Below, piece by piece: positions 1 through 8,989 of a stretch of 64,000 bases of DNA (positions are counted from its first letter, which is position 1; every line of letters starts with the position of its first letter). The DNA is from Bremerella alba (GTDB lineage: Bacteria; Planctomycetota; Planctomycetia; Pirellulales; Pirellulaceae). The translations under genes and the position numbers were made by a program. The notes under the pieces are model-generated. The model worked only from the letters and a program-made list of their open reading frames with translations, made no database searches and was not told the DNA's origin. The stretch is from contig NZ_JABRWO010000002.1 of the NCBI RefSeq assembly GCF_013618625.1, positions 372,001 through 436,000 of the forward strand. Direction: 5' to 3'.

Positions 1-387
1 ATTGGTGATCGTACGCGGATCGTTCCGGCTCAACCGGAACGTGTGGCGGACTTGATTCGCCTGGGTGTGCCGGACAACCTCGATGGCCTGTTCCCGCTGT
101 TCCCTCATCAGGCCAGGGCCTTGGCCGAAGCGGCCGATCGCGGAGATTTTGCGGAAGCCAAACGCCTGCAAGAGGAACTCTCGGCATTCCTGCCAGTTGC
201 TCGGGAAGCGGGACTGTTTGGATCGGTGACGGCCGTGCTCAATGCGATGGGTATCCCAGTCGAAATGGCCCCGGAACCATCACAGCGACTCGATGAAAAG
301 CAACGTGCCCGCTTGTTGGCTCAGGCACCTATTCAACGTTTGATCGAGAACGAAACGAAGCGACCTGTTTTTCATTCCAGCTCGTAA
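1..387 (+). CDS. DapA/dihydrodipicolinate synthase-family protein, C-terminal part (partial)
   Basis: The frame is open from base 1 to the TAA at 385-387, so the gene starts upstream of the window. The visible 128 residues have the helical end typical of class I Schiff-base aldolases of the DapA/NanA superfamily: a GVPDNLDGLFPLFPHQ segment, alternating Ala/Glu-rich helices, and an AVLNAMGIPVE stretch that corresponds to the family's conserved 'K.AL...G' region near the C-terminus. The catalytic lysine and tyrosine lie outside the window, so the substrate cannot be inferred. Only 20 bases separate it from the SSS transporter pseudogene, which suggests one operon taking up and cleaving a keto acid. 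A GTG at 43 is probably an internal codon, because the same frame is open before it with family-like sequence. Confidence 0.7.
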   Translation: MGDRTRIVPAQPERVADLIRLGVPDNLDGLFPLFPHQARALAEAADRGDFAEAKRLQEELSAFLPVAREAGLFGSVTAVLNAMGIPVEMAPEPSQRLDEKQRARLLAQAPIQRLIENETKRPVFHSSS

Positions 388-407
388 CGGCACCGGGGAT
401 TGATAGT

Positions 408-2032
408 ATGCAGTGGAAACGAATGGGCCTGATTCTTGCGATGGTTCTCAGCACAACCTGCGGCGTGACCGCGCAGGAAGTCGGTGCCGCCGAGCAGCCT
501 GGGCCGGTTTCCTTCAGTTGGATCAATTGGGTTGTCCTGGCCGTCTATCTCGCGGGAATGATCGGCGTAGGGATCTTCTTCTCACGTCGCGAATCGGACA
601 GCCGTGACTTCTTCTTAGCTGGTGACCGTATCCCTTGGTGGGCAGCTGGTCTGTCGATCTATGGTACCCAGTTGTCGGCGATTACGTTCATAGCGGTGCC
701 TGCGTTGGCGTTCACCCCCGGCGGCAACTGGACTCGGCTGGTCAGCAGTTGGACGATTCAGCTGCTGGCCCCGCTGATTATCTATTTCATTTTGCCGCTG
801 TTTCGCCGACTCAACGTTCAAACCGCCTACGAGTACCTGGAATATCGATTCAACGTCGTCATTCGCTGGCTGGCCAGCTTGACGTTTATTGCGTTCCAGG
901 TAGACCGCATGGGAATCGTCTTGCTACTGCCTGCGGTCGCCATTTCGGCCGCGACCGGCTTGAACGTGTTATTGGCAATCGTGGTCATGGGAGCCTTGGC
1001 CACCACGTACACGGTGCTGGGTGGTATTGAAGCGGCAATCTGGACCGACGTGGTGCAGGTCGTTGTCTTGATCGGTGGAGCGATTATCTGTCTGGGGGCG
1101 GCGGTCGGGGCAGTCGGAGGCCCGACGACTGCCTGGGACCTGGCTCATGCCGCCGAGAAAACAACGATCTTCGACTGATCGACTTCACTCGATGCGACCA
1201 CGAGCTGGGTGCTGATCATCGGGTTCTTCTTCATCAACCTGGTCTCGTACACGACCGATCAAACGGTCATCCAACGCTACCTGACCACCAAAGACGAGAA
1301 GGCCGCCGCGCGAAGTATTTGGCTGAATGGCTTGATGAGCATTCCTACGGCTATTCTTTTCATGACGCTGGGGACATCGTTGTGGGTTTTCTACGAAGTG
1401 CATCCTGAACTGCCGACACCTGAAAGCGCCGATCAGATTGTTCCCTGGTTCATCGTACGCGAGCTGCGGGTGGGCGTCGCCGGCCTGGTGATTGCCGGGA
1501 TCTTTGCGGCGGCGATGAGCTCGTTGGACTCCAGCATGAACGCGATCGCCTCGGCATCTGTCAATGACTTCTGGCTGCGTCTGCGAAAAGAGACGACGCC
1601 GCACCAGGAACTGCAAGTCGCTCGAATGTTAACGCTGGGGATAGGCGTGCTGGGAACTGGATGGGGTTGTCTAGCATTACCTCGCTGTTCGATTACTTCA
1701 ATTTAATGATCGGCATGCTGGGCGGAGGTCTTGCCGGCGTTTTCGTCTTGGCGGTCTTCACGACCCGAGCCCATTGGCTGGGAGCGTTGATCGGCTTGTT
1801 ATCGGGAGCGGTCGCCACCGGGTTGGTGCAGCTGAGCAGCTCGATCCATGTTTACCTGGCCGGCGCGGCTGGCACCGTGACGTGCGTTGCCGTGGGTTAC
1901 CTGGCCAGTTGGTTGATTCCCGCCCTGCAAAAAGATCTGACCGGGCTGACCATTCACACACTGCGTTCTGCGCCCTCGCCGACGGACGATGAGTTGGCGT
2001 GTTCTGAATCGTTGGAAGTTTCCACGCGATGA
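408..2032 (+). pseudogene. Sodium:solute symporter (SSS family), disrupted by a nonsense codon and a frameshift
   Basis: The gene begins with an ATG at 408 and a signal-like N-terminus, followed by the SSS core (WVVLAVYLAGMIGVGIFF, then DFFLAGDRIPWWAAGLS). In-frame TGA at 1176-1178 interrupts it; the same frame resumes at once with STSLDATTSWVL and runs to 1706. The family normally has Trp after 'FD' here, so TGG to TGA is the simplest lesion. A second lesion near 1660-1670 shifts the frame: the C-terminal helices (SLFDYFNLMIGMLGGG onward) are read in a different frame from about 1661 to the TGA at 2030-2032. A complete family protein of about 540 residues is recognisable across the three pieces. 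The end overlaps the next gene's ATG (2029) by four bases, the mark of a formerly coupled operon. An intact paralogue lies at 9947-11572. Sequencing error is the alternative explanation. Confidence 0.85.
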
Positions 2033-2926
2033 CCGTACCGACTATCGCCATCGAAGGAGAGTGCACCGGACCGAGCCTGTTGATTCTGGCCGGCATCCAC
2101 GGGGACGAGTACGAACCGATCGAGGCCGTCTATCGCCTAGCCGAGGCGTTAGATACTGCTGAGCTGACGGGAAAGTTTGTCTTGGTGCCGATCGCCAATC
2201 GCCCGGCATTTTGCGGCAGAGCCGAGTCGGTAACGATGACCTGGACCTGGCGGGGACCTTTCCGGGGCATGCCGAGGGAACCGCGACGCAGCAGATTGCT
2301 TTCGAGCTAACCCAGTTGATCGAGAAGGCCGACTTTCTAATCGACCTGCACACCGGTGGCCTGGCAATGGAGATTGCTCCGTTGGTGGGCTACATGCTGG
2401 TGGCCGACGCGAGTGTGCTCGAATGCCAGCGACGCACGGCTCAGGCATTCGGCTTGCCGATTGTGTGGGGCACGTCGTCCCAGCTGGAAGGGCGTTCGCT
2501 TTCCGCGGCACGCGACGCGAAGGTCCCGGCTATTTATGCCGAGTGGGGAGGGGGCGGAGGTAGCCAGGCCGCTGGCGTCGAGGCGTACGTGAAGGGCTGT
2601 CTGCGGGTGCTTATGGCGTTGGACATGCTGGCGGGCGACGTCGATGAAGCGGAGACACGCGTTGCGTGGTCGAAGACGATCAAGCGCAGAGTGGGCATCT
2701 GCAACGCAACTATCCCGCACCGCACGCAGGCTACTATCGTCCGCTGATCGAGCTGCAAGCTTCGGTCGTTCCTGGTTATTCGCTGGGGTATTTGCTTGAT
2801 CTCGAAACGCGACAGGAAACCGCCATTCGTTCGTCGCAGCAGGGAATGCTGATCACGCGGAGGGCATTGCCGGTCGTGCAAAAAGGCGACTGCCTGGCGG
2901 TGATTCTTGAGGAGACCGAACGGTGA
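2029..2926 (+). pseudogene. Succinylglutamate desuccinylase/aspartoacylase (AstE/AspA)-family hydrolase, two frameshifts
   Basis: The N-terminal frame has the zinc-binding signature GIHGDEYEPIEA (His and Glu ligands) about 25 residues from the ATG at 2029, then PIANRPAF. Coding sequence continues in a second frame from about 2215 (RVGNDDLDLAGTFPG, then DFLIDLHTGG with the third zinc-binding His) and in a third frame from about 2665 (QRNYPAPHAGYYRPLIELQ) to the TGA at 2924-2926. Family members remove acyl groups from N-acylated amino acids or act as carboxypeptidases; which one this was cannot be told. Both shifts break an otherwise complete protein of about 298 residues. The start overlaps the SSS stop, and the following SDR starts 13 bases after the stop, so all belong to one operon. 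Confidence 0.8.
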
Positions 2927-2939
2927 AAGGAGCCGCGCG

Positions 2940-3797
2940 ATGAACGATCGTCCTGTTGCATTTATTACCGGCGCTTCGCAAGGTTTGGGAGCGGCCACCG
3001 CTGCAGGGTTTATCGGCAATGGCTACGATTGTTTTCTCGTCGCGCGGAATCGCCAGAACCTGAAAGCCGTTGCCTCGCGGGTCGCTATCGACGGTGCTCA
3101 GGCCGCCGTTTGTGCCGGAGACCTGGGCGACCTGAGCTTTGCCCAAGAGGCCGTCGAAAGCTGTTTCGAGCAATTCGGCCGGATTGATGTGTTGGTCAAT
3201 AACGCCGCCTGGAGAAACATCGGCACGATGCGTCAGATGGAACTCGAAGAATGGGAGAAGACGCTTCGTATTTGCTTAACGGCGCCGGCCTTCCTGGCGA
3301 AGTGGTGTGGCGAGAAGATGCAAGCCATCGGGCGCGGCGTCATCCTGAACGTTTTCAGTATTCAATCCAAGATGGCCCCCGTCATTTGCCCTGCATATGT
3401 GGCCGCGAAAGGTGGTCTCGACGCGCTGACGTACGAACTTGCGGCGCTGTTTGGCCCGAGCGGCATTCGAGTTCTCGGGCTCAACTTGGGTGCCATCGCG
3501 ACAGAAATGAGCGCGCACTACGTTGCCGAGAATGGTGACAACTTAAGTCAACACTTGCGGCAATTTGCGGAGGACATGATCCCGCTGCGGCGTTTTGCCG
3601 AGCCGGAAGAAATGGCCCGCACGATGGTGATGCTGGCCGACGAAAGGGCGAACTACATGCCCGGAGCTTGCCTAGAGATTGACGGGGTATGGAGTCATCA
3701 GGCCACGCCCTGTTCGCTCAAGCACCGACAGTTTCCCCAGGAGTTTTCACGTAGATGCATCGGGAACGATTCACAACCAGCCTGCCGTTGTCGTTAG
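2940..3797 (+). CDS. Short-chain dehydrogenase/reductase (SDR), open but with an anomalous C-terminal tail
   Basis: A 285-residue open frame begins with an ATG at 2940 preceded by GAAAGGAG (2931-2938). It has the NAD(P)-binding TGASQGLGAA motif at residue ~9, NNAA at ~85, and the catalytic Tyr-Lys pair in PAYVAAKGG at ~155-160, so the Rossmann core and active site look complete. Family members end soon after a motif like the EIDGVWSHQ seen here. In this gene the frame runs on for about 30 extra residues into the start of the next gene (3755), so the original stop was probably lost by a small lesion. It sits between decayed genes of the same operon and may be the only one of them still able to give a near-normal protein. 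The substrate is unknown; oxidation of a sugar acid or hydroxy acid would fit the context. Confidence 0.75.
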   Translation: MNDRPVAFITGASQGLGAATAAGFIGNGYDCFLVARNRQNLKAVASRVAIDGAQAAVCAGDLGDLSFAQEAVESCFEQFGRIDVLVNNAAWRNIGTMRQMELEEWEKTLRICLTAPAFLAKWCGEKMQAIGRGVILNVFSIQSKMAPVICPAYVAAKGGLDALTYELAALFGPSGIRVLGLNLGAIATEMSAHYVAENGDNLSQHLRQFAEDMIPLRRFAEPEEMARTMVMLADERANYMPGACLEIDGVWSHQATPCSLKHRQFPQEFSRRCIGNDSQPACRCR

Positions 3798-4823
3798 GCG
3801 AAGGAAATACGCCGCTGCTCCGCTCTCGCCGTATTGGTCCGGCGATGGGTTTGGCGAACCTCTTCTTCAAGCTCGAGTCGCTCAAGCCGACCGGCTCGTA
3901 CAAGGACCGGTTCGCGTAGCTGGCCATCTCGGACATGATGGCTCGCGGAAAGGATCATGTTCTGGCGACCTCCAGCGGAAACACAGGTGCTGCCTTGGCC
4001 GCCTACAGCGCGGCCGCTGGCATGAAGTGAACCATTTCCGTTGTCGATGGAGCTCCGATCGGGAAGCTGCATCAAATGATGGCTTACCGAGCGGATATCC
4101 AAAAGGTCCGCGGCTTTGATCTCGATGCCGAAGTAACGCAGCAGACGTTCGACTTCCTGATGCAGGCCGGCAGCCAGTCGGAAACGCAGCTGCAGATTAG
4201 CGCGTATCAATACGGCCCCATCGGGATGTCCGGCGTTGAAAGCATCAGTCGCGAAATCACCCAGCAGTTGCACGCGGTCGATCTTTATGCCGATCATGTT
4301 TTCAGCTGCGCTGGAGGGGGAGGGCTGACCTTGGCGGTCGGCCGAGGTTTTCAAACGCTGGCATAGCAGGGGAGTAGACTGCCCCGCGTGCATTGCGTGC
4401 AGCCAGGGGGAACAACACGATCGCCGGTCCGCTCAAAGAGGGCCAGCTTCGCGCGCAAGCGGTAAGATGTACGTCGAAGATCAGCGGACTTCAGGTCGCG
4501 TCGGTCATTGACGGGCACGAAGTGGTTGCGGCCTGTCGAGCCACCCAGGGGACCAGCGTGCTGGTTGAGGATGACGCGATCTATCGAACCCAACAGCATC
4601 TTTGCCAGGACGAAGGCATCTTCGCCGAGCCGGCAGAGGCCGTCCCTTTGGCTGGATGGTCGCCGAAGGCTGGGTTTCAGCCGAGGAGACGGTGGTGTGC
4701 CTGGTTACTGGAACCGGCTTCAAGGGTCCCGCCTCGGTCGAGTCGATGTTGGCACCTGTCGCTTGTGAAACGGTTTCTCTCAAGCAGATCCAGGAACGCG
4801 TTCATGCGACGACTTCACCCTAA
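3755..4823 (+). pseudogene. Threonine synthase-like PLP enzyme, three stops and two frameshifts
   Basis: From the ATG at 3755 the sequence is clearly threonine-synthase-like: LGEGNTPLL, then LESLKPTGSYKDRF, the PLP-lysine motif, then SSGNTGAALAAYSAAAG and CAGGGGLTLAVGRG, the glycine-rich phosphate-binding loop. In-frame stops occur at 3917-3919 (TAG), 4028-4030 (TGA) and 4364-4366 (TAG). Frame changes occur in or near the G-run around 4405-4412 and again near 4660, where ETVVCLVTGTGFKGP marks the C-terminus; the frame ends at 4823. With five lesions the gene is certainly non-functional unless the sequence is wrong. Its N-terminus overlaps the extended tail of the SDR. A catabolic threonine-synthase paralogue acting on a phosphorylated or hydroxylated amino acid is possible, but this is inference. 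Confidence 0.85.
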
Positions 4824-4842
4824 ATCGAAAGTGGAAAGTGCG

Positions 4843-5744
4843 ATGCAGCGAATAGAAATCGTTTGGGTTGCCATCGTGGGGCTGCTATTCGTTGGGCAGC
4901 CCAGTGTGGCAACTGCCGAAGATGCGGACGCAACGCGAGCTGCCTGCCTGCAGGTACTGCGCGATGGCCTGGCGAGCAATCACTTCTGGCCGTCGATGCA
5001 TGCGGCGGAAGCATTGACCATGGACGGGCATGGTGCCAAGGTGATCAAGGCGATGTCCAAGCAGCTCGATATGGGTAGGATGATCAGCACCGCTGCGGAC
5101 TTGCTCGCGAACTGTTTCGTGCCGGCAACAACGATGTGCTGGTGGTATTCAATCAGGTGCTTCGATCCACGAATCCGCACGACCACTGGCATGCCTGTGA
5201 ATCGTTGTTCAAGATCGGCCAGACGGGCGACAAGCGGCTGCTGTTGCCGTACTTTGCGGATGACTCGCAGCCGATCAAGCAGCTTCTCGCGGCAGCCGTT
5301 TTGACCAACGGCGACCATCCGACGGCCAAGCAAAAGATCCGAGCCCTAGTGGATGCGGAAGCGGAAAACGTGGCAGGCATCGCGGCCTGGATTCTGACCG
5401 TGCATGGCGATGCAAGTGATGTGGACCGCTTGCGTGCAAGAAGGAAGCAGATCGAATCCGCAAAGTACCGGTTCTTCTTCACGGCAGCGGTGGCCATGCA
5501 GGGAGACCTGGACTCGATCGGTTTGCTGCAAAAGGGACTCCAGTCGGAAGACACAGCAATCCGGGTGTACGCCGCCGAATTTTGCGGGCGAGCTGGTATT
5601 GAGGCTTCGCGTGATGACTTGCTCCTCCTGCTCCAAGACGAAGACCTCGACGTGCGTATTCGTGCCGCACAGGCACTGCTGCTGATCGACCGCCCTAGCC
5701 GACGATGCCGGGTTCTTAGAAGAAGATGCGCACGGCGCTGGTGA
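4843..5744 (+). pseudogene. Secreted HEAT-repeat protein, frameshifted and truncated at its 3' end
   Basis: The ATG at 4843 starts a typical signal peptide (VAIVGLLFVGQPSVATA) followed by helical repeats. Around 5103-5110 the frame shifts; the continuation is read from the second frame (RELFRAGNNDVLVVF) to 5744 and contains repeated helix pairs such as DSQPIKQLLAAAVL and DTAIRVYAAEFCGRAG and a typical HEAT unit DEDLDVRIRAAQALLLID. After about 5695 the sequence becomes Arg-rich and runs into the end of the convergent deaminase pseudogene (5716), so the 3' end was probably lost in a deletion. HEAT proteins of this kind are common in planctomycetes next to catabolic enzymes; no specific function can be given. 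Confidence 0.65.
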
Positions 5745-6992
5745 CGTCGTAGGCTTCACTGACCAGCGGAATGAGCTTCCACTTGTTGAACGTCGTGCAG
5801 GGATGCGAGATGCGAGATGCTCAACGCCACCATGTCGCCGGGAGCTAAAGGCGAACTCTCTGGCAGATCGACCAGCGCATGTTGATCGTTCAAAGATTGC
5901 AGATAGGACGAAGCGTCGATCGGTTGGGGCCGCTCATGTTCGCGCGGACGAAACCTTTTCTCAAGCCTGAGCAGTCCGGGATCCGAAGGAACAGTCGCGC
6001 TTGCCCAAGTTGAGCACGGCTCGTGTGGGTTCGGGGCGCGACTGCACGTAGGCCCACAATTCGAGGGCCTATTGAAGCCCCGATTGCGGTTCGCTGGAAG
6101 GGGGACAGCGGTTTAGCATCTGCTGGTGAAACTTCTGATAGACGCCCGAGTCGTGCGTCAGGTTGCTGCTCAACCGGGAAGTGGTCGCGTGCCTGGACCA
6201 CTAAATCGAGAAAGGCCGAACCGCCGGCGCTGAGGATGGGATACTCGGAATCGATGAGCCCTTATAGACGACACGTGTCGGCCACTTCACACAGTTTTTT
6301 CAGGTACTGGCGAACAAGTCGTTCGGTCTCTTGGTCGCTACTTCCCGAGAGGATGCCCTCGAAGCCTTCCATGCCGCGAAGTCGTAGCCAGCCGGCATGC
6401 TCCTTCACTTCGGACGCGACTTGTACCCCTTAGGCGAGCTCGCGCACGCCGGTGCGGCCTCCGGTGATTCTGACTTCCAAAAGTAGTTCGATTGGCCGCG
6501 GTAGCTGAAGACGCTTGGCCGTGTCGGCGAGCAAGCGAACCGTTTCGATCGGATCGACCAGGCACAAGATCTCCAACGAATCAACCTGCAACAACTGCCG
6601 CACGAGGAACTCGGCGGCGGGCCGGTCGATGATTTGATTGGCCAGCAAGATCTTCGATACGCCATAGTGCCGGGCAACGGCAACTTGCTGAACCGTAGCC
6701 GGCGTAATCCCCTGGGCTCCATCTTCCAGTTGTTGGGTGAACAACTGCGGGGCCATCGTCGTTTTGCCGTGAGGATAGAACCGGGCCCCTGTTTGTTTCA
6801 GGAATTGCTTCATCCACGCGCGATTGTGGTATAGCTCTGGCGATTTGATAACCAGATCGGCAGCGACAGAACTTCTTGCAGAATGTTCCAGCCCTGCTGG
6901 CCGATGTCGCGAAGGCGAAAAGGAGAGCCCCCTCCGGGGATCCCTTTGTAGCGATCATCGATCCAAGAGTTTTCGATGCGATCGAGATTCAT
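5716..6992 (-). pseudogene. D-amino-acid deaminase / D-threonine aldolase-like PLP enzyme, heavily degraded
   Basis: Reading from the ATG at 6992, the N-terminus has the family's spacing to GQQGWNIL; a frame change near 6860 brings in LYHNRAWMKQFL and the core FYPHGKTTMAPQLF, where the Lys is the PLP lysine of the fold III alanine-racemase-like N-terminal domain. In-frame TAA codons follow at 6430-6432 and 6262-6264, another frameshift near 6185, and a TAG at 6069-6071, after which LELWAYVQSRPEP and, further on, the end CTTFNKWKLIPLVSE (metal-binding C-terminal domain) are still readable to the TAA at 5716-5718. The family includes D-threonine aldolase, D-serine dehydratase (DSD1) and 'amino acid deaminase'. 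It is the last gene of the minus-strand run that begins at 9789, directly after the M19 dipeptidase. Confidence 0.8.
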
Positions 6993-7021
6993 AGTAAGTC
7001 GGTCTCTGGGCGGTTTAGCGT

Positions 7022-8131
7022 CTATTGAGGAAGGGAATTGGAAAGGAGTCGCAGCCAGTTTCCGTGACAGATGGCGTCGATGTCTGAGTCGGCATAGCCA
7101 TGCTCGCTGAGCAGTTCCGCAAACCGCTGAAGGTCGGCGATGGAATCCATATCGTGCGGGGTCTGCTCGGTGCCGAATCCTCCGTCCAGGTCGCTGCCAA
7201 TTCCCAGGCAGCCCGTGCTTCCGGTCAGTTGGCAAATATGTTCGACCTGGTGTACCGCATTCTGCAATCCCACCCGACTGCGATCGCCCCCGGACTGTTT
7301 CCAGTCAGGCGATAACATCCAGGCATCGAAGGGTACGCCAATCACAGCATCTCGTTGGGCGAGTGTGATGATCTGAGAATCGGTCAATTGGCGATCGCCG
7401 GGCACCAATTCGCGGCACGCATGATGACTTGCCCAGACGGGACCGTCGAATAGATCGAACGCTTCCCGCATCGAGTCGTCGCTCAAGTGCGTGACATCCA
7501 GGGCCATCCCCAATTGTTGCATCGCATGCAGCAGGTTGCGACCTTCTGCGGTTAGGGGGCCTGCGGTGCTTGTGCCGCAGGCGAAATGACTTCGCCCGTA
7601 GTGAGCGGGCCCGATCGCTCGCAGGCCGAGATCCCACCACGGCGACAGCGTGTCTGACGACAAGATCGGGTCCGCCCCTTCCATCGACAGGATCATGCCA
7701 ATGGGAAGGTCTTCCAGGGGCTGGCCCGATGTCCATTGTTCCCAATGCGCCCATAGATCATTGCGGGTACGAATACATTTGATGTCACCTTGCCGCTCCC
7801 ACTCTCGGTAGCAGGCCAGTTGTCCGTGGGCTGCAGCGTGACAGGCCAAGCGTGTCGCATGATCCAGATCAGTCCGGCGGTATCGGGGCGAGCGGCGATG
7901 GTCGGGACCGCTGCGCGATAGAAGTGTGGCGATGCAGAGACCGATTCCAGCGCGTCGCATTTCCGGAAAGGTGACGGTGCCTCGTCCACGAAGAGGAGCG
8001 TCCTGCATGGAAGACTCCGCCGCACGCATCTCGCGTAGCGGAAGGGTCAGGTCGCGGTCGAAAGCGGTCGTATTCCAGGCCAGGTCAAGATGAGCATCAA
8101 CGATCAGACGCACGTGCAAACTCCCATGCAT
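7022..8131 (-). CDS. Membrane dipeptidase-family metalloenzyme (peptidase M19)
   Basis: A 369-residue protein with the binuclear-zinc residues of renal-dipeptidase-like M19 enzymes: DAHLDLAWN near the N-terminus (His-x-Asp), ILSMEGADP (bridging Glu), MALDVTHLSDDS and VWASHHACREL (His ligands), and GIGSDLDGGFG (catalytic-site Asp) near the C-terminus. Family members cleave dipeptides, often with a D-residue on the C-terminal side. The start is placed at the ATG at 8131 because DAHLD then lies about 12 residues in, as usual; an in-frame TTG at 8203 would add 24 residues without family support. It lies between an SDR gene (87 bases upstream) and the deaminase pseudogene, so D-amino-acid-containing dipeptides are a plausible substrate for the former pathway. 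The gene looks intact. Confidence 0.85.
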   Translation of the reverse strand: MHGSLHVRLIVDAHLDLAWNTTAFDRDLTLPLREMRAAESSMQDAPLRGRGTVTFPEMRRAGIGLCIATLLSRSGPDHRRSPRYRRTDLDHATRLACHAAAHGQLACYREWERQGDIKCIRTRNDLWAHWEQWTSGQPLEDLPIGMILSMEGADPILSSDTLSPWWDLGLRAIGPAHYGRSHFACGTSTAGPLTAEGRNLLHAMQQLGMALDVTHLSDDSMREAFDLFDGPVWASHHACRELVPGDRQLTDSQIITLAQRDAVIGVPFDAWMLSPDWKQSGGDRSRVGLQNAVHQVEHICQLTGSTGCLGIGSDLDGGFGTEQTPHDMDSIADLQRFAELLSEHGYADSDIDAICHGNWLRLLSNSLPQ

Positions 8132-8218
8132 CAAGGGAAGGCAACAAGGTTCTCCGCCACCGATAGCGACAGGCTGGCAAATGGCGAGGTGCAAATGATT
8201 CAAGCGGGATGGATGGCA

Positions 8219-8989
8219 TTAGTCGAGCATGCGTCCATCGCGAAAACGAAACGCGCCATCCACGGGAAGGATCGTGCCGGTGATGTAGTCGGCGTCGGGT
8301 GACATCAAAAACAAGGCCGCTCGTCCGATATCTTGCGGTGTGCCCAGCTTTCCCCAGGGGAGTTTGGGGGCTTCCTCCTCGAAGAACTTCGGCGTGAATG
8401 CTTCGCGTTCGCCGGGCGTGTCGATCCAGCCTGGTTCGATCACGTTGACATTGATGCGATGGCGGGCCAGTTCGATGGCGATCGTTTGGGCAAATTGATT
8501 CAGGCCTGCCTTGGCGGCGCAGTACGCGCTTTTGTGTGCCATCGGTCGCTGGGCGAGGACACTCGAAATGAAGACCAATTTCCCTTCGATTTGTTGGTCG
8601 ACCATTTGCCGGGCAACAAGCTGGCTCATGTGGAACCCACTGAAAAGGGTTCCCTGGATGACGCGCTGAAAGTCTTCGGGGTTCAAGTCAAGGAAGGCAG
8701 AGACTCGCTGAAACGCGGGGCAGCTCACCAGGCCGTGGATGGGGCCGGCCTGCTGCAGCGCTTCTTTCAACAGGGTTTCGCACCCGGTGCGGGTGAAGAC
8801 ATCGGCTTCAATGCCCTTCACGTCGGCACCCAAGTCACACAGCTCTTGCACGGTCGCTGCAAGGTCTTCGCTGCCGGAGCGATCATTGATCACGAGGGTT
8901 GCCCCCGCGCGTGCCAACTGGACGGCACACCCTTTCCCGATCCCCCGGCCCGCGGCCGTAACTATAATCGTTTTGCCTTGGAGTTTCAT
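8219..8989 (-). CDS. Short-chain dehydrogenase/reductase (SDR)
   Basis: The 256-residue protein has all the marks of a classical SDR: cofactor motif TAAGRGIGKG at residues ~11-20, ADV at ~61 (adenine-binding Asp), FISSV with the catalytic Ser at ~140, and SAYCAAKAG with the Tyr/Lys pair at ~154-158, then EPGWIDTPG. The C-terminus ends with the usual GTILPVDGAF substrate-loop end. The ATG at 8989 overlaps the stop of the upstream aldolase gene by four bases (ATGA), so the two are translationally coupled. An NAD(P)-dependent oxidoreductase feeding a hydroxy- or keto-acid to the HpcH/HpaI-type aldolase is the natural reading; the exact substrate is unknown. Confidence 0.88.
   Translation of the reverse strand: MKLQGKTIIVTAAGRGIGKGCAVQLARAGATLVINDRSGSEDLAATVQELCDLGADVKGIEADVFTRTGCETLLKEALQQAGPIHGLVSCPAFQRVSAFLDLNPEDFQRVIQGTLFSGFHMSQLVARQMVDQQIEGKLVFISSVLAQRPMAHKSAYCAAKAGLNQFAQTIAIELARHRINVNVIEPGWIDTPGEREAFTPKFFEEEAPKLPWGKLGTPQDIGRAALFLMSPDADYITGTILPVDGAFRFRDGRMLD

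Noticed and set aside
1176-1178. Selenocysteine or TGA-as-Trp decoding to explain the SSS break
   Set aside because: TGA is a normal stop elsewhere in the window (for example at 2924-2926 and at the iclR-linked genes), the position expects Trp not Cys, and a second frameshift in the same gene remains unexplained.
4400-4415. Programmed frameshift at the G-run in the threonine-synthase-like gene
   Set aside because: Three in-frame stop codons and another frameshift in the same gene make regulated recoding pointless.
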